A DNA stretch of 27,416 bases from Nymphaea colorata (Eukaryota; Streptophyta; Magnoliopsida; Nymphaeales; Nymphaeaceae): the NCBI RefSeq assembly GCF_008831285.2, contig NW_022204617.1:1-27416 (forward strand). Direction: 5' to 3'. The stretch's first letter is position 1. Every line of letters begins with the position of its first letter. Positions 10,469 to 20,728 of this stretch are shown here, piece after piece. The position numbers and the translations under genes were made by a program. Below the pieces are notes generated by a model. The model saw nothing but the letters and a program-made list of their open reading frames with translations. It made no database searches and was not told the origin of the DNA.

Positions 10469-10655
10469 TGTGGTGAAATTATATTGATTATTAAATGATT
10501 AACCAACAATTAATTAATTCCCACCCCCCATCCCCCAATCCCAACAGTACCGCCCTCCCCATCCCCCACCCCTCTCCCTCAGTTTTCCCCCCCTGAATCC
10601 CCCTCTTATCTTCTACTGGAGTTGATATCCGCGTGGTTATGCTGTTGATCTACAA

Positions 10656-11078
10656 TCACCCTGACCAGAAGGACCTGGCCACGTATTCGACCATATCGTT
10701 GACATCCTTGAATTTCTAGGCAACGTCGTCGGGGAACTCGATCTTAAACTCCTCCTCCACCAGCACAGTCAGCTCGGTGTAGTCCAACTCGTTGAGGCCT
10801 GAATTTCATGCGGAGTACCCAACTACCACCACTGAGTGTTTAGGGTCATCTTCTCGACGTTCTGGATGCCTTAGAAGTGAGCAATGACTCGGGCGATCCT
10901 GCGGGCGACCTCGTTGGGATTGAGATAATATCCTGGATGGCGGCAGGAGTACCTGATTTGGTGTTTTTGGTGACGACAGCGTGATAGTCGATCTAGTGGT
11001 GTTCGCCACCACTGAAATAGAAGCGGAGGGAGTGGTTGTGGGTCGAGTTAGAAGGGAGGTTGCCAACCTTTTCAGCAT
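10656..11078 (-). CDS. Mitochondrial acyl carrier protein (NDUFAB1-like)
   Basis: Carries fatty acyl intermediates on phosphopantetheine in mitochondria, and in many eukaryotes is a complex I subunit. From the ATG at 11078 it has a Thr/Ser/Arg-rich presequence (MLKRLATSLLTRPTTTPSAS). Then come YYLNPNEVARRIARVIAHF, a spliced LGLNELDYTEL around the carrier site, VEEEFKIEFPDDVA and VARSFWSG before UGA. The site reads LNELD where many ACPs have DSLD, so the usual modified Ser is replaced by Asn-Glu, which is notable. About 127 residues with two 20-nt introns and one missing T near 11030. It is divergent from the next gene, whose start is only 61 bases away. Confidence 0.88.
10799..10818 (-). other. 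20-nt intron in ACP gene
   Basis: It runs GTACTCCGCATGAAATTCAG. Removal creates LGLNELDYTEL across the carrier-site helix. Confidence 0.92.
10933..10952 (-). other. 20-nt intron in ACP gene
   Basis: It runs GTACTCCTGCCGCCATCCAG. Removal joins NTKSG to YYLNPNEVARRI. Confidence 0.92.
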
Positions 11079-11139
11079 TTTATTATTATCAAATTGAACA
11101 CCCAACATTAAATCCACGCAACCAAGATAGCAAGCCAGC

Positions 11140-11920
11140 ATGGGCAGAAAGTTCAGGCTGGAAATGGATAAGTTGGTGACACTAATTAATAAATATAATG
11201 CTGCTCAGACCACCCAAATCCAAACACAAAGGCCTGCCCACGCCCCGCAGAGAAGTAGAAAGAAAGAGACAGCAACTCATCCAGTACGCATCCAAATTCA
11301 CCCCAAAACATACCCGACAAGCAACTGAACGGTCGACCACCAGCGCACCCCACACCGCAGCCAGGCAGTTCATCACTTCCACGCTTGAATCCCGCCTCAA
11401 ATCCTCCTGCTAGACCACCGCCTCCCTTACTGATGCTTCAAGACCAGCCACCTCGACCAGCAGACTCAGCAGGTGCCATCACCGCTCCTCCTCCCCCCTC
11501 TCCATCATAAAAGTAAAATCTAAGTGCCTCCTACCCACTGCGGACACCTCCGTCTGCCCTACCCATCCAGAAAAACTTCCTCCGCAAGGGCACGGCGGTA
11601 GACAAGACAATAATCCGCAACATCCTCATGAGCAAACTCACAAACACCGTCATCAGGCCCACCCAATCCTACTCCGACGCGACTCAAAACACCCCCATCC
11701 TCCACGTGCTGGCAAAGCAAATCCCTTTGGCGTTGAGGGACGTGGTGGGGGCGGAGGAAATGATGAGGATGAGCCATGTGGTGATGGGAGTGGAGTTTAG
11801 AACGGTGGGACTGGGGGAAGGAGTGGAGAGGGCCTGGAGGAGAGGAGGAGGAGAGCGGGGAAAAGAAACGCGACGGAGGAGGATGAAAGTCATACGCTAA
11901 AGTCCAATCAGCGCTGGTGA
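11140..11920 (+). CDS. Unrecognised gene, frame uncertain
   Basis: The first ATG at 11140 gives MGRKFRLEMDKLVTLINKYN. Two other frames then look better: EVERKRQQLIQYASKF through TSTLESRLKSS (about 11255-11410), and about 11550-11900 LRKGTAVDKTIIRNILMSK through QNTPILHVLAKQIPL and RDVVGAEEMM. The end lies near 11920, where UGA occurs in a neighbouring frame. Strong C richness on the plus strand makes several frames look open, and I could not place introns with confidence. An AT-rich stretch at about 11177-11209 starts GTGACA and ends TCAG and could be a 33-nt intron. No family is recognised. It is divergent from ACP with a 61-base gap. Confidence 0.4.
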
Positions 11921-12064
11921 TATTTTAATGTTATAAATGCAGCTGCATCTAGTAGATTGGCCATTTTGGGGATGCTTGCATCAATCTATCCTCACCCTAT
12001 ATCCTCATCATACATATCTGTTTCTCCTCAATTTCATATTAAGATATAGCCATCAAATCCCTAT

Positions 12065-12093
12065 CCATCCATCCATCCATCCATCCATCCATT
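12065..12093. repeat. CCAT tetranucleotide microsatellite
   Basis: About seven tandem CCAT units lie in the ~290-base spacer upstream of the SAPS gene. The rest of this AT-rich spacer (11921-12211) shows no gene or RNA feature. Confidence 0.85.
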
Positions 12094-12211
12094 CATCATT
12101 AAACTAACTCTTCTCTCCTATTAATCCCCAATACCCAACTTCCCAAATTCCTTCCTTCCTTCCACCTGCGCATCTCTTCCCATTTTGATTTGAAAATATA
12201 TATCTGAAGGG

Positions 12212-13832
12212 ATGCTCGACAAGTAGCGAATCGGCAAGCTGTAGAAAAAGTTATAGCAGCGCAAGCTGACGGTCTACGAGGCGCTGCAGGAGGAAGTAAC
12301 GGTCGAGTGGCTCAAGACCAGCAACCCCGCCTTCCTCTCCATGCTCACCCCCGAAGCCACCATCGAAATCATCAACCTCCTCATCACCCCCGGCCCCCCT
12401 CCGACAAGGCCAGGTCCTTCAAGATACCCATGATCGCAGCAGACCTCCTCTCCACGATGGTCCCAAAGTCTACGAACTGTTCTTCCTCGAAGACCCTGAG
12501 GATCGATCGCAACCGTTGCTCGGCAGATTGCTTGGGTATTTTGATACCGCACCCAATTATGTCATCTCCGGCTATGTTGTACGCATACTGATGAATCTGA
12601 TCCCAGCAAACCCCTCCAGAGTAATCGAGTACATCTTCAAATCATCACCATAAAGAATGCTCAGGTTCCTCGAATCGCAATCAGTCGCAGAGCTGGTCCT
12701 GCGCATCATCGTCGTGGAAGATGCGCTGCTCAACGTCCAGGTCAAGGAAAGGATCAGACTGCTCGAAGAGGTGGTCAAATTGTACGTCGACGGGAAAACA
12801 GACGAGGAGATATTGGCCAGCGCGTGCTGGGTCTCAATGAAGCCGTCACCAGACTGTGGGCGGGAAAACACAAAGAAATGGGCAGGTTCGCAGCAGTCCT
12901 CTTCCGGTTGGTGGAGGCACTCATCGACAGCGTACTCTCCAAGTAATTCAGAGCAACCTCTACCAGCAGGAAACCTTAGTCGTTTCTCTCTGCAAACAGG
13001 TGTCGGTCTACATTAAGTAGGCACCGTTTGTGATTGCTGCGCTCTACAAGAAGATCCAGCAGGAACTGGCAGTGGGCAAGTGCGAGGCTACCCCCGTTGC
13101 TGTTTCCAATAGCAGGATAAGCCAGCCGAGATTGACAGTTAAACGATACAAATACCTGCAGGCTCTTTATTTCATCGTGCTGCATGGAGCTTAGGCAATA
13201 GCAAAGCAACTGACATCAGCCAACGTCTTCTACACTCTGCTCGACTACATCACGCGATACCAATGGCACAGTTTGGCCCTGGTCGAGATAGAGAAGATCC
13301 TCAAGGCAGCCATCCACTCCAATTCTTAGCCCCTCTTCAACGCCCTCACTCGCAGCTACTTCCCCTAGAAATTGCAATAACTGGTTCGCCTCTAGGCAGT
13401 CCAGAGCAAATTCGGATACGGGTTTAGCGGATTGCTGCACGGAGTCATCAAGGCCGTAAAGGAAAGCCTGGATGCCAATTCAGGCTATGGCGGTTCTTGA
13501 AGAAGAACCAGAGGAGGGGGATATGAAGGCTGGATGGGAGAGTATCTCAACCGCTAGAAAAACACAGACGAAAGCGTCAGAGTGGTCCACGAGGTGGCAA
13601 AGCCCTTCTACAGTATCTCCAAACTGCCCTAACGTTTCGCCCACTTCTTCGAAGAGACCGAAGAAATAAACGCCAGGCTGCAGAGCGAGAGTCCGTCGAA
13701 GCACCAAGTGGAGGAGAAGGAGGTTTTGGAGGAGATAGAGAATGAGAATGAACTGGTCTACAAATTGCTGAGCCAACTGGTGAGCGAAACTGTCTCAGAT
13801 GAGAAAAACCAGAATCAGAGTCCATTTAGTGA
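12212..13832 (+). CDS. SAPS-family PP6/Sit4 phosphatase regulatory subunit
   Basis: A Sit4-associated protein that would direct a PP6-type phosphatase. From the ATG at 12212 (MLDK then UAG) it reads KLTVYEALQEEVTVEWLK, NPAFLSMLTPEATIEIINLL, LLGRLLGYFDTAPNYVIS, VIEYIFKSSP, KMLRFLESQSVAELVLRI and LYVDGKTDEEILASA. This is the order of helices seen in SAPS domains (start around EALLDKED, then fLt..evle.Li.yI, and fL..q....lL.ri). A long clean frame from about 12970 to 13495 carries nine UAR codons. The acidic C-terminus (VEEKEVLEEIENENE) ends near a UGA at 13830-13832, which needs one added base. About 540 residues; five or so single-base additions are needed, mostly in C runs. Convergent with the next gene, about 60 bases apart. 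Confidence 0.8.
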
Positions 13833-13891
13833 TCGTGAACAGGGTATATACATTTTTTATATATGGGATATACGTATGTACTCGGGAAGTG

Positions 13892-14955
13892 TCAAATATC
13901 ATTGTCGTCGGTTATTTTTACAGTTTTAAGCTTCTTCTTTGGCTTGAAACCGACAGGCTATTGCTTTACTTACGAGAAGATATCATCTTTCTTTATTCCC
14001 TCCTCTAGGGTCTGCCGAATCTCGATATCTCCCTTGATCAATTTCTTCAGAGTCTCATTCTTTTCCTTCAATTTTTGCAGGCCGCCAATTTGTGATAGAT
14101 GACTGTTTCCATCACTTAGTTGGCGTCCACTTAATTTTTGTTCACCTTCTCCTACAGGTCCTCAATCCATGACTTCTTCACCTCCACTTCTTCGGGCTTT
14201 ATCTATTCGTTAGCCCTCTTCACCTACGGGTGCCTCCTCTTCCGGTTTTCCTCCTTCCCGCCCTTCTGCTCACTCTCTTCAGGGTCGGACTATTCTGCCC
14301 TATTGACCTTGAAGTAATCCTCCTCCTCGGCACTTCCTGCCACTCGGAGATGTTGACTGTATTATCCGCATTGTCCACTTTTTCCTTGCAAATCTACTTG
14401 AGATACTCCCACTCCTCCTTCTGGTGCTCGCTCATGATGTAGCCCTTGGGAGGCTCAAGTACTTGGCCTTTGTGACGTTGTTGATGAAGCAAGGATCCCC
14501 AGTCTCCTCGCAAATATCGATCCTCCACATTTCGAACTCCTCACTGCTATCACCGTCCTCGTCTCCCTCTTTCGCCGGCTTGTAATTTTAAGCAAGGACC
14601 AAATCTTCCTTATCGGGAATTATATAGGCGCGCCATACAAGCCCTTAGTCCTTTCTGCAATCAATTGATGAATGGCAGCCTTTCCACTAGTGAAGACTTC
14701 ATTCCTATACGATTCTATTTGTTTCTATAGTTATGACCCCTTGGCAGCCTTCGGTATGTTTGCTGTGCTGAGGAGTGCGTTTTGTTTCTGTTCCTGTCTT
14801 TTCTGTTTCTACTATTGCTGGATTTTGATGCGCTAGAATTTGATGGCCTTTTGCTTGTTCTGCAGATGCAGACGAGTCTATTCGTGATCTTGGATGTCTT
14901 TTTTGTTGTAGTTTATGTTTATACGACAATATTCGCACCATTTTTTGCCACCCAT
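13892..14955 (-). CDS. WBP4/FBP21-like matrin zinc-finger and WW protein
   Basis: A likely spliceosome-associated factor. The start at 14955 gives MGGKKWCEYCRINI, with Cys7, Cys10, His24 and His30 spaced as in a U1-C/matrin zinc finger (CxxC...Hx5H). A Gln/Lys-rich coiled coil follows. At about residues 140-170, FEMWRIDICEETGDPCFINN through KAKYLEPP looks like a WW domain whose second Trp is replaced. The rest is highly charged, including PKKKLKTVKITDDNDI at the end before UGA. Adding four single bases gives exactly 356 codons. More than twenty UAR codons occur, several in pairs, so the gene is unreadable in the standard code. The family assignment rests on the zinc finger plus WW order. Confidence 0.75.
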
Positions 14956-15015
14956 TGTCAAACTATTATAAAATATATTCCAAATCCCATATGCATAAGT
15001 TTTTAGGGCATAAAA

Positions 15016-16191
15016 ATGTTCTTAAAAGTGAATACCATTAATTCCATCAATGCTGATAATGTGCAACTTTCCTCTGTGTGTATAATTATAATGTTCTGCT
15101 GCACTCGAAAATAAACTCACAGAGGCTAAATTGTAACTGCTCTCTGTCTGGAGCCATAATGCTCCAAGAATAGAAACCAACTCAGCTGTTCCCTCTGCTC
15201 GCAAGAGGAACACGCGGGCCACAACCTCACATCCCTCAAGAAAGTGGTCCCAGAACTGCTTTAGGTCGAACGAGAAAAGGAAGAGTATAAATCCATGCTT
15301 ACCTATCTCACGCAGTTCGTTTGCAGAGAGTTCGGAGAAGAGAACTAGGAAGGCGAGCCAAGCAATATCAGGAACGTGGTATAGAGAGTGGTGGGATTGC
15401 TGAGCTCATTGAAGCTGCAAGTGGACACCAACACGGAATAGATGGCCAAGATGAAAGCATCTTCAAGAATCTCAACAAAAACAACCAGCAAAACCTATTC
15501 AAAACGTCCAAAATAGACGAAATGCCATCAGGGTACCCAGACTCACCCCAGAAGACAAATCTTTCCTCTGTTGTCTTCAAGACCAACCAATCCTCAGCCT
15601 CCAAAATTAACCAACTCTTGAATTTCCCATAACTTGACTGCTTTTCCCACTCAGCCAAACATCCATACCTCAGCATCTCATCCAACCTCCGAACAGCTAC
15701 GAAAGTTTCGCATTCTGGCCATCGATTTGCGGCTATCGGTGGCAAAAATTTTAGTTAAAAGTAGCATTAGATCCGTATCCGCATCGATAAGTCAGTCTCA
15801 GGCAATATTATGGTGGGCGTTTGCCATAATCCATCGTCAGAGAAAAGTAGTTCTGCAATAGCTATGGCAGTGGATCGGGAGCCTACCTCATCGGCCAAAA
15901 CGGAAACAACCCGGGCACTGCCATCTCCTTCCACCATTCAATCTCAGTCATGAATAGAAAGGAAATCGTGGGGTGGAACTTCGAAGAGAATGAAATCGTT
16001 GTGATTGGAATCAACTTCCAGGAGAATTTTATATACTTTAGAAAGGAAGGAAAACGACCCTCCCAAGAATTCTCCATGAAGATCAGCGCAACCGATATAA
16101 AGCCTGAACTGAAGGCTCTTATAGCGGAGGATTCAAGTTGATTGTTCTGCTGCAGTCGGAAGGAGATCAAGTCACCATCGTGGAGGATTGA
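15016..16191 (+). CDS. B-box zinc-finger / SPRY protein (TRIM-like)
   Basis: The N-terminal half holds a B-box-like pattern, CSKNRNQLSCSLCSQEEHAG then HNL, with Cys and His spaced for zinc. A coiled coil (LLEVEREKEEYKSMLTYL) and a Ser/Lys linker follow. The C-terminal half is SPRY/B30.2-like: IRIDKSVSGNIMVGVCHN, SYGSGSGAYLIGQNGN, NEIVVIGINF, NFIYFRKEGKRPSQEFS, and a last strand FKLIVLLQSEGDQVTIVED before UGA. Three single-base additions give 393 codons. TRIM-like proteins often act in ubiquitin ligation or as scaffolds, but no RING is visible here, so ligase activity is not supported. The true start may lie a little downstream of 15016. Confidence 0.68.
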
Positions 16192-16356
16192 TCATGAATA
16201 ACCATAACCTTGGCATTACACACATTTATCAACGTCTTTGATGCATTAGGAATAAAAAAATAAAGCATCATTCATTCATTAATTACTCTTTTTCGTCTGA
16301 TTTTACTCGAATTTATCGGGATGAATGTTGGGCAATTGAGGATTTTCCTTACTTCC

Positions 16357-16840
16357 TCAAAAAAGAACCAGCCTATCGATCTTGAGAAGTCCCTCGCTTG
16401 CTCTCTTACCCTACGTTCTCAATTTGGCATGAAGCAGCTCCGCAATAATTTCTTCCTCCATCTTCCTAAAGCGAGAAGGCTATTCCACTTTCTAATGCGA
16501 GACAAATTTCGAAAACGACAATCCTTTCGTATTATGGGGGCTGACTCACTTGTCTATATATGAAAATTATCGATTTTTTCCAGCATTTTTTCAGCTTTAT
16601 TCAATCTTATCTTTCTCTATATGTCAATCGTGTATTTGGGATATCGGGAGAAGGTTTACACCGCATCCATTCCTATCTTCTTTTCACTCATACTCTTTAT
16701 CGGTGTCACGATCCTTGTAGCAACATTTCTTCCTGTGTCTACTTAGCATTGATACTTTCCGCGTCCTTTATCTATTATTTCTTCTAATGCACTGATTTGT
16801 TTTGCCTGTACAATCGATTATTGATGCTGAATGATTTCTT
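16357..16840 (-). CDS. Possible small prefoldin/UXT-like helical protein
   Basis: Directly downstream of the carboxypeptidase stop on the same strand, an open frame (UGA as only stop) reads RYEASKEIIQHQ, YQCEVDTGRNVATRIV, YTIDIERKIRLNKAEKMLEK and, after one added base, EEEIIAELLHAKLRTEGK. It ends at UGA 16357-16359. The helix-strand-helix layout with KYQCEVDTG faintly recalls UXT/prefoldin-alpha, but this is weak. No ATG starts the frame cleanly. It could be a C-terminal extension of the carboxypeptidase or an AT-rich open frame by chance. Confidence 0.3.
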
Positions 16841-16848
16841 TCGATGCT

Positions 16849-18552
16849 TCATACCGTAATTCTCGACACTGTCAATCCGTAAGCCTTGAACCTCGGTATG
16901 TAATAATTATCCTCGATCAGTTTCGCAATTTCTCTGATCTTTCGGTAGCAGTTACTGTCAACCAGCCTGAATCTTTCAACCTCGTTATACACTCGCTGCG
17001 CTGTGAACTTCCTGAGACAATTGATTGACTTGAAATCTGAAGTAGAGATGCGTGTATAAGGATTGATGTGGAAGATATCGATGATTGATATGAGAAGACT
17101 TTTCCCTACATCATATAGCTTTAAGGAGTATACTCCTTCGTTGAAAAAGATTACCAATCCAGCGTACAGACATACTCAGAGCCAGGGATGGTGAATTAGC
17201 GTTGAGGAGGATACGGGTTCAACTTGGTCGGTGAGAAGTAGCCGCACTATACGGTGTAGGAATGGATCATTTTGAAGAGGTTGTGGTAGAAGACACGAGC
17301 ACAGCCTTACTTGGTGAAGTTGTCATGCTTGTCCTTCGCTGTCATTGCCTTCTAAGAGTATATGCAGTCTAAGTTTTCAAAATAGGGGCAATTGTACTCG
17401 ATCATCTTGCTGAAAATTTGAGCCTAAACCTGTTATAAAAATTATTGAAGAGCATTACCGTAAATGAAAAACCTTTCCTCGAAGGATGGGCATGCAAATC
17501 GAAGAAAAAATCACTTTTACACCGATTAAAGATACTTTTTCACACTCCATATCGATTTACTATATATGGTATTTGGCTTACTGCTTTTTGGGATCGCAAT
17601 ACACATACATCCTGTTCAGATTTTCGCCATTCAAATCGTTACGAAACATGCCTTCGAAAACCCCCTAAGGATTCAGCATGGGTATGAGAGTGAAATGGAA
17701 ATTCTTCCTGAGGAGGTAAGAGCGATAGTCCTTCTAATTTAACAAAATTTCATAATCCCCTCCATGCAGTATGAGGCAGGAGACTCACCAGGATGGACTC
17801 TAGCTGATATGAAGATCCTCGGTTTATCTATCTTGAAGGGTCGGTCAGATCCTTCCTCAAAAATGCCTTAGACTGCAGGCTATCGTTCGTGCCGATGTTC
17901 CTTCGATCGGTGATGGTGACAACGTGCACTTTTCTGGTTTCGCTGGTGCGGCACAGAACCTCATCATGAAAATAAATTTAAGCATGTTTTCGATATTTGA
18001 CGGCGAGGGTATTGATGAGGTTCTCGCAGTCCTCGTAGGAGTAGGGGTATGTAAAGGCAAATTCCACCCAATTTTCCTGGTCGAAAGTGAAGCAGAAGGA
18101 GAGCTAGGGCTCGTCTGCAGAGTTGTACTTGATTTCTTCATGCGTACGTATATCTTGACGTCCTGTTTCACCTTTTCGAAGGGGTGGTGGGTATGCCTGC
18201 GGGCGACGGGATGGTAGATTTCCGAGGAATCATCATTCTAGGTTTAAAAATAGGGACATTCCGGATGAACTGTTCGAGGAGGTAGGCCCTTGTCACGATG
18301 AACTTGACAGTGCAATGCTTGAATCCGTGAGTTTTGAAGTGGAAAAAGGTTTTGCGGGTCGATTGACGCGTCTTGTCGAAACCCGGTGTCACCCTGTACT
18401 GCTTCGGACATGCCTTACGACATAGGGGAAAGCTGCTCCGCCCTCTAGAGATTTCCGGAATCGAAATCGCCGCTAAAGTAGACCTTTGAACCGTCCACCA
18501 GGAAATAGGTCTTGCACGATTTGTTCGAGATTACTAATGGGTCCTTTTACAT
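16849..18552 (-). CDS. Cytosolic carboxypeptidase (CCP5/AGBL5-like tubulin deglutamylase)
   Basis: M14-family zinc carboxypeptidase that removes Glu from tubulin tails. Start at 18552 (M then UAA as codon 2). The N-domain has VYFSGDFDSGNL and YPYSYEDCENLINTL. The catalytic domain has ARVHPGESPAS (zinc His and Glu), LIPMLNP-UAG-GVFEG, GENLNRMYVYCDP and DLHAHPSRKGFFIYGN (third zinc ligand). Then come KAMTAKDKHDNFTK-UAA-GCARV and HSYTV-UAG-CGYF, where the UAG (17247-17249) is the catalytic Glu of the CCP consensus YTLEC. The C-terminus holds EGVYSLKLYDVGKSLLISI. Several frame corrections are needed, mainly between 17130 and 18430. About 560 residues. It is convergent with the B-box gene. Confidence 0.9.
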
Positions 18553-18754
18553 CTTTATATAGTGATAATAATAACTTTATAATCGAAAAGCCGAACTTTG
18601 GAATCAGTCTAGGGCAAGGATTGGTATCGTTATAAAATTGGAATGCAGTAAAGGGATTGATATTTAGATGTTTATTTTTATTTGAGTTTTTTATTATTAT
18701 TTATTTTTAAAGTATGTGATGAAATTATTAAGAAAGATATGAGTATGTAAGTGT
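18553..18754. other. Intergenic spacer
   Basis: About 200 AT-rich bases between the carboxypeptidase start and the kinase stop. Nothing specific is visible. Confidence 0.5.
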
Positions 18755-20245
18755 TCAAGGTTTCTTGCGAGTGCTAAAACCGCTCATCGTGATTCCCTAA
18801 CTCTTTTTAGAACGAATCATCGGTCCACTATAGTCATAACCCTCGAAGGCGCGCTGAGTATCCTGGTGGCGCAGCAACATCTGGTACTCCTCCATATCCT
18901 GGATCTCGGTGTCTTCGGAAATGCACTCCTTGTAGTTCACGTAATCCTCCTATATGCTCTAAATTAAATGGAGAATACATCTGGAAAGAAAGGGCTTTTT
19001 AACTTGCGCTGCTATAGGAGAGTCCAGTCTATCTTCGCAAGGAATGGATGATATTTCACCTATTCGATGCCGTTGAAACCTAAACGATTCTATGCCTTCC
19101 TTTGGATCAGACGGTTGATGAAGTCCACGCTCTCTTTGCTCCATCCGTACGGAGGGATTCATCAAGTTGCACCTGCTTTGCAAGTATTTTCTCTCTGATC
19201 TCTTTACGGTTGGCTCCCAAATAGGGTCGCTTGCCAGTCATAAACTCAAAAGCCATGACTCCAAGGGCAAAAAAGTCCACGCCGTATGAATGGTTCATCT
19301 TGCAAATGACCTAAGGGGCCATATAACCTGGCGTTCCGCTGGTATCGTCAGCATTATTAGCTTTTACCTCTCTGGAGACTCCAAGGTCAGTGACCCGCAC
19401 ATATCCCTTCTCATCGAAGACAAGGTTCTCGGGCTTCAGATCGCGGTGGATGATCCTTCTGGAGTGCATATACTCCAAGCAGACGACAATACACGCGATG
19501 AAAAACCGAGATTAGGCTTCACTGAAGACACGGTGGTTGCCCAAGTGGTATCGCATGTCTCCTCGATTGCAATAGTCCATCACCAGGTAAAGATACTCGC
19601 GATCTTGGAAGGAGCTGACCATGTTACCAGGAAGGGTGTTTCAATCTGACGAGTAATTCCCTTTAGTTCATCACTGAGTTGACGATCTTTTGGAGATGAT
19701 TTTAACTTTTTGCATTTGTTTCATGGCGTAGATGGTTTTGGTGTTTTTATCCATGACTTTCCAGACCTTGCCGAACCCGCCCTTGCCGACAACGAAGACC
19801 AGGGTGAAATTGGCGAGTCCTGGTCGATTTTTAGGTTATGAGTATTCTATACTGCTGCGATTGAAGCCGATGCGTTCGGTTTGGATGTTGTCTAGGAAAT
19901 CATTTTTTGCCTCTCTGTTCAATTTTACATTTTTAATGCTGTCGAGATTAACATGCCTTTATAGATAAAATGTTACAAGAAATTACCGATGAGGGTCCGA
20001 CGCTCCTTATCCTTGGAGTTGCTGTTTCTGTGGAGGCTATCCTTTCTTTTTTGGAGGGTCGGTGAGTCGCTTTTGAGTTATGAGTCCCTGGTGCTTCGGA
20101 TTTCACTGCTGAGGTTGTTGGTCTTGAGTTGTATGGGAAACTGGAAGGACTTGAGGGGCGGGACGAGGCTAATCTCGGTGTTTTCAAGGAGGACAGGGGT
20201 GCCTCTTTTGGCCTCTCTGATTTTTCTGATTCCTTGAAAGGACAT
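18755..20245 (-). CDS. AGC-type serine/threonine protein kinase
   Basis: All catalytic motifs are visible: Gly loop GKGGFGKVWKV, VAIK-Lys in TIYAMKQM, HRDLKPEN, DLG (for DFG) in VRVTDLGVSRE, activation segment GTPGYMAP-UAG-V, and VDFFALGVMAFEFMTGKRP. Then GANRKEIREKILAKQVQL, INRLIQRKA-UAG-NRLG, HPFLAKIDW and KLKSPFFPD, an AGC-like C-tail. This arrangement is common in ciliate kinases related to STK32. The UAG at 19311-19313 is the invariant APE Glu. UAA also fills the Glu of a NERELL-type helix C and UAG that of GIEEVK. Two 20-nt introns. At least four single-base additions, two of them close together near 19630. UGA stop at 18755. Confidence 0.93.
18959..18978 (-). other. 20-nt intron in kinase
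   Basis: It runs GTATTCTCCATTTAATTTAG. Removal joins KSPFFPD to SIEEDYVNY in the C-tail. Confidence 0.9.
19957..19976 (-). other. 20-nt intron in kinase
   Basis: It runs GTAACATTTTATCTATAAAG. Removal joins TLIGNFL to HVNLDSIKNVKLNREAK and corrects the frame into the catalytic domain. Confidence 0.9.
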
Positions 20246-20255
20246 TGATAATTTT

Positions 20256-20563
20256 ATGAATATAAATAAATCACAGCCCATCAGGATCGAATAATCCACC
20301 AACTAACGCCACCGTTGGATCCGCATGCACCCTTAAAGAGCCCCCTTTGGCGAAAATTCCAGAGAAAAAGGAAGCGAAATTTGGCATGTGGGCCGGGTGG
20401 AAGGATTTCTCGGTGCAAATAATCACCTACTATCACCAAAAAGCTTATGTTATGTAAGCCCATTTATTAAATATTCTAATATCATCACATTTAATTCTAA
20501 ATACCCCGCAGTGGTATTTATGGCCGAGTTGAACACCCACCCAAAGATGAATCTTCAAAATGA
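20256..20563 (+). CDS. Small unrecognised protein with a 58-nt intron
   Basis: A short spliced gene between the kinase and UFSP2. Readable segments are GSACTLKEPPLAKIPEKK, then AKFGMWAGWKDFSVQIITYY, then HQKAYV spliced to IGIYGRVEHPPKDESSK and UGA. About 80 residues: one aromatic, possibly membrane-embedded stretch and a charged tail. Small mitochondrial inner-membrane subunits look like this, but I do not recognise a family. From the first ATG (20256) one added base near 20300 is needed. That ATG is only 10 bases from the divergent kinase start, so the true 5' end of one of the two may differ. Confidence 0.55.
20454..20511 (+). other. 58-nt intron in small gene
   Basis: It starts GTAAGCCC, is AT-rich, and ends CCCCGCAG. 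Splicing turns a frame that would otherwise run out into AYVIGIYGRVEHPPKDESSK ending at UGA. It is the longest well-supported intron here. Confidence 0.65.
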
Positions 20564-20728
20564 TCATTAATCTATTTACTTGTTTTTATTTACTGAAAGG
20601 TCGGAAAATAAAAGATTCGAAGGTTTTGGACAATAATCGTCTGGTTTGGTTTTTTATTCGGAAGGTTCTGTTATAAGGATTGATTGATAAGATTTGCTGG
20701 TGGTTTCTTTATATATAAACCTTAAATA
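20564..20728. other. Spacer upstream of UFSP2
   Basis: About 165 AT-rich bases with TATATATAA at 20710-20718, just before the UFSP2 start. It could act as a promoter, but this is only positional. Confidence 0.3.

Noticed and set aside
13850-14110. Plus-strand open frames after the SAPS gene
   Set aside because: They are the antisense of the charged C-terminus of the WBP4-like gene, which has a clear UGA stop and coiled-coil composition.
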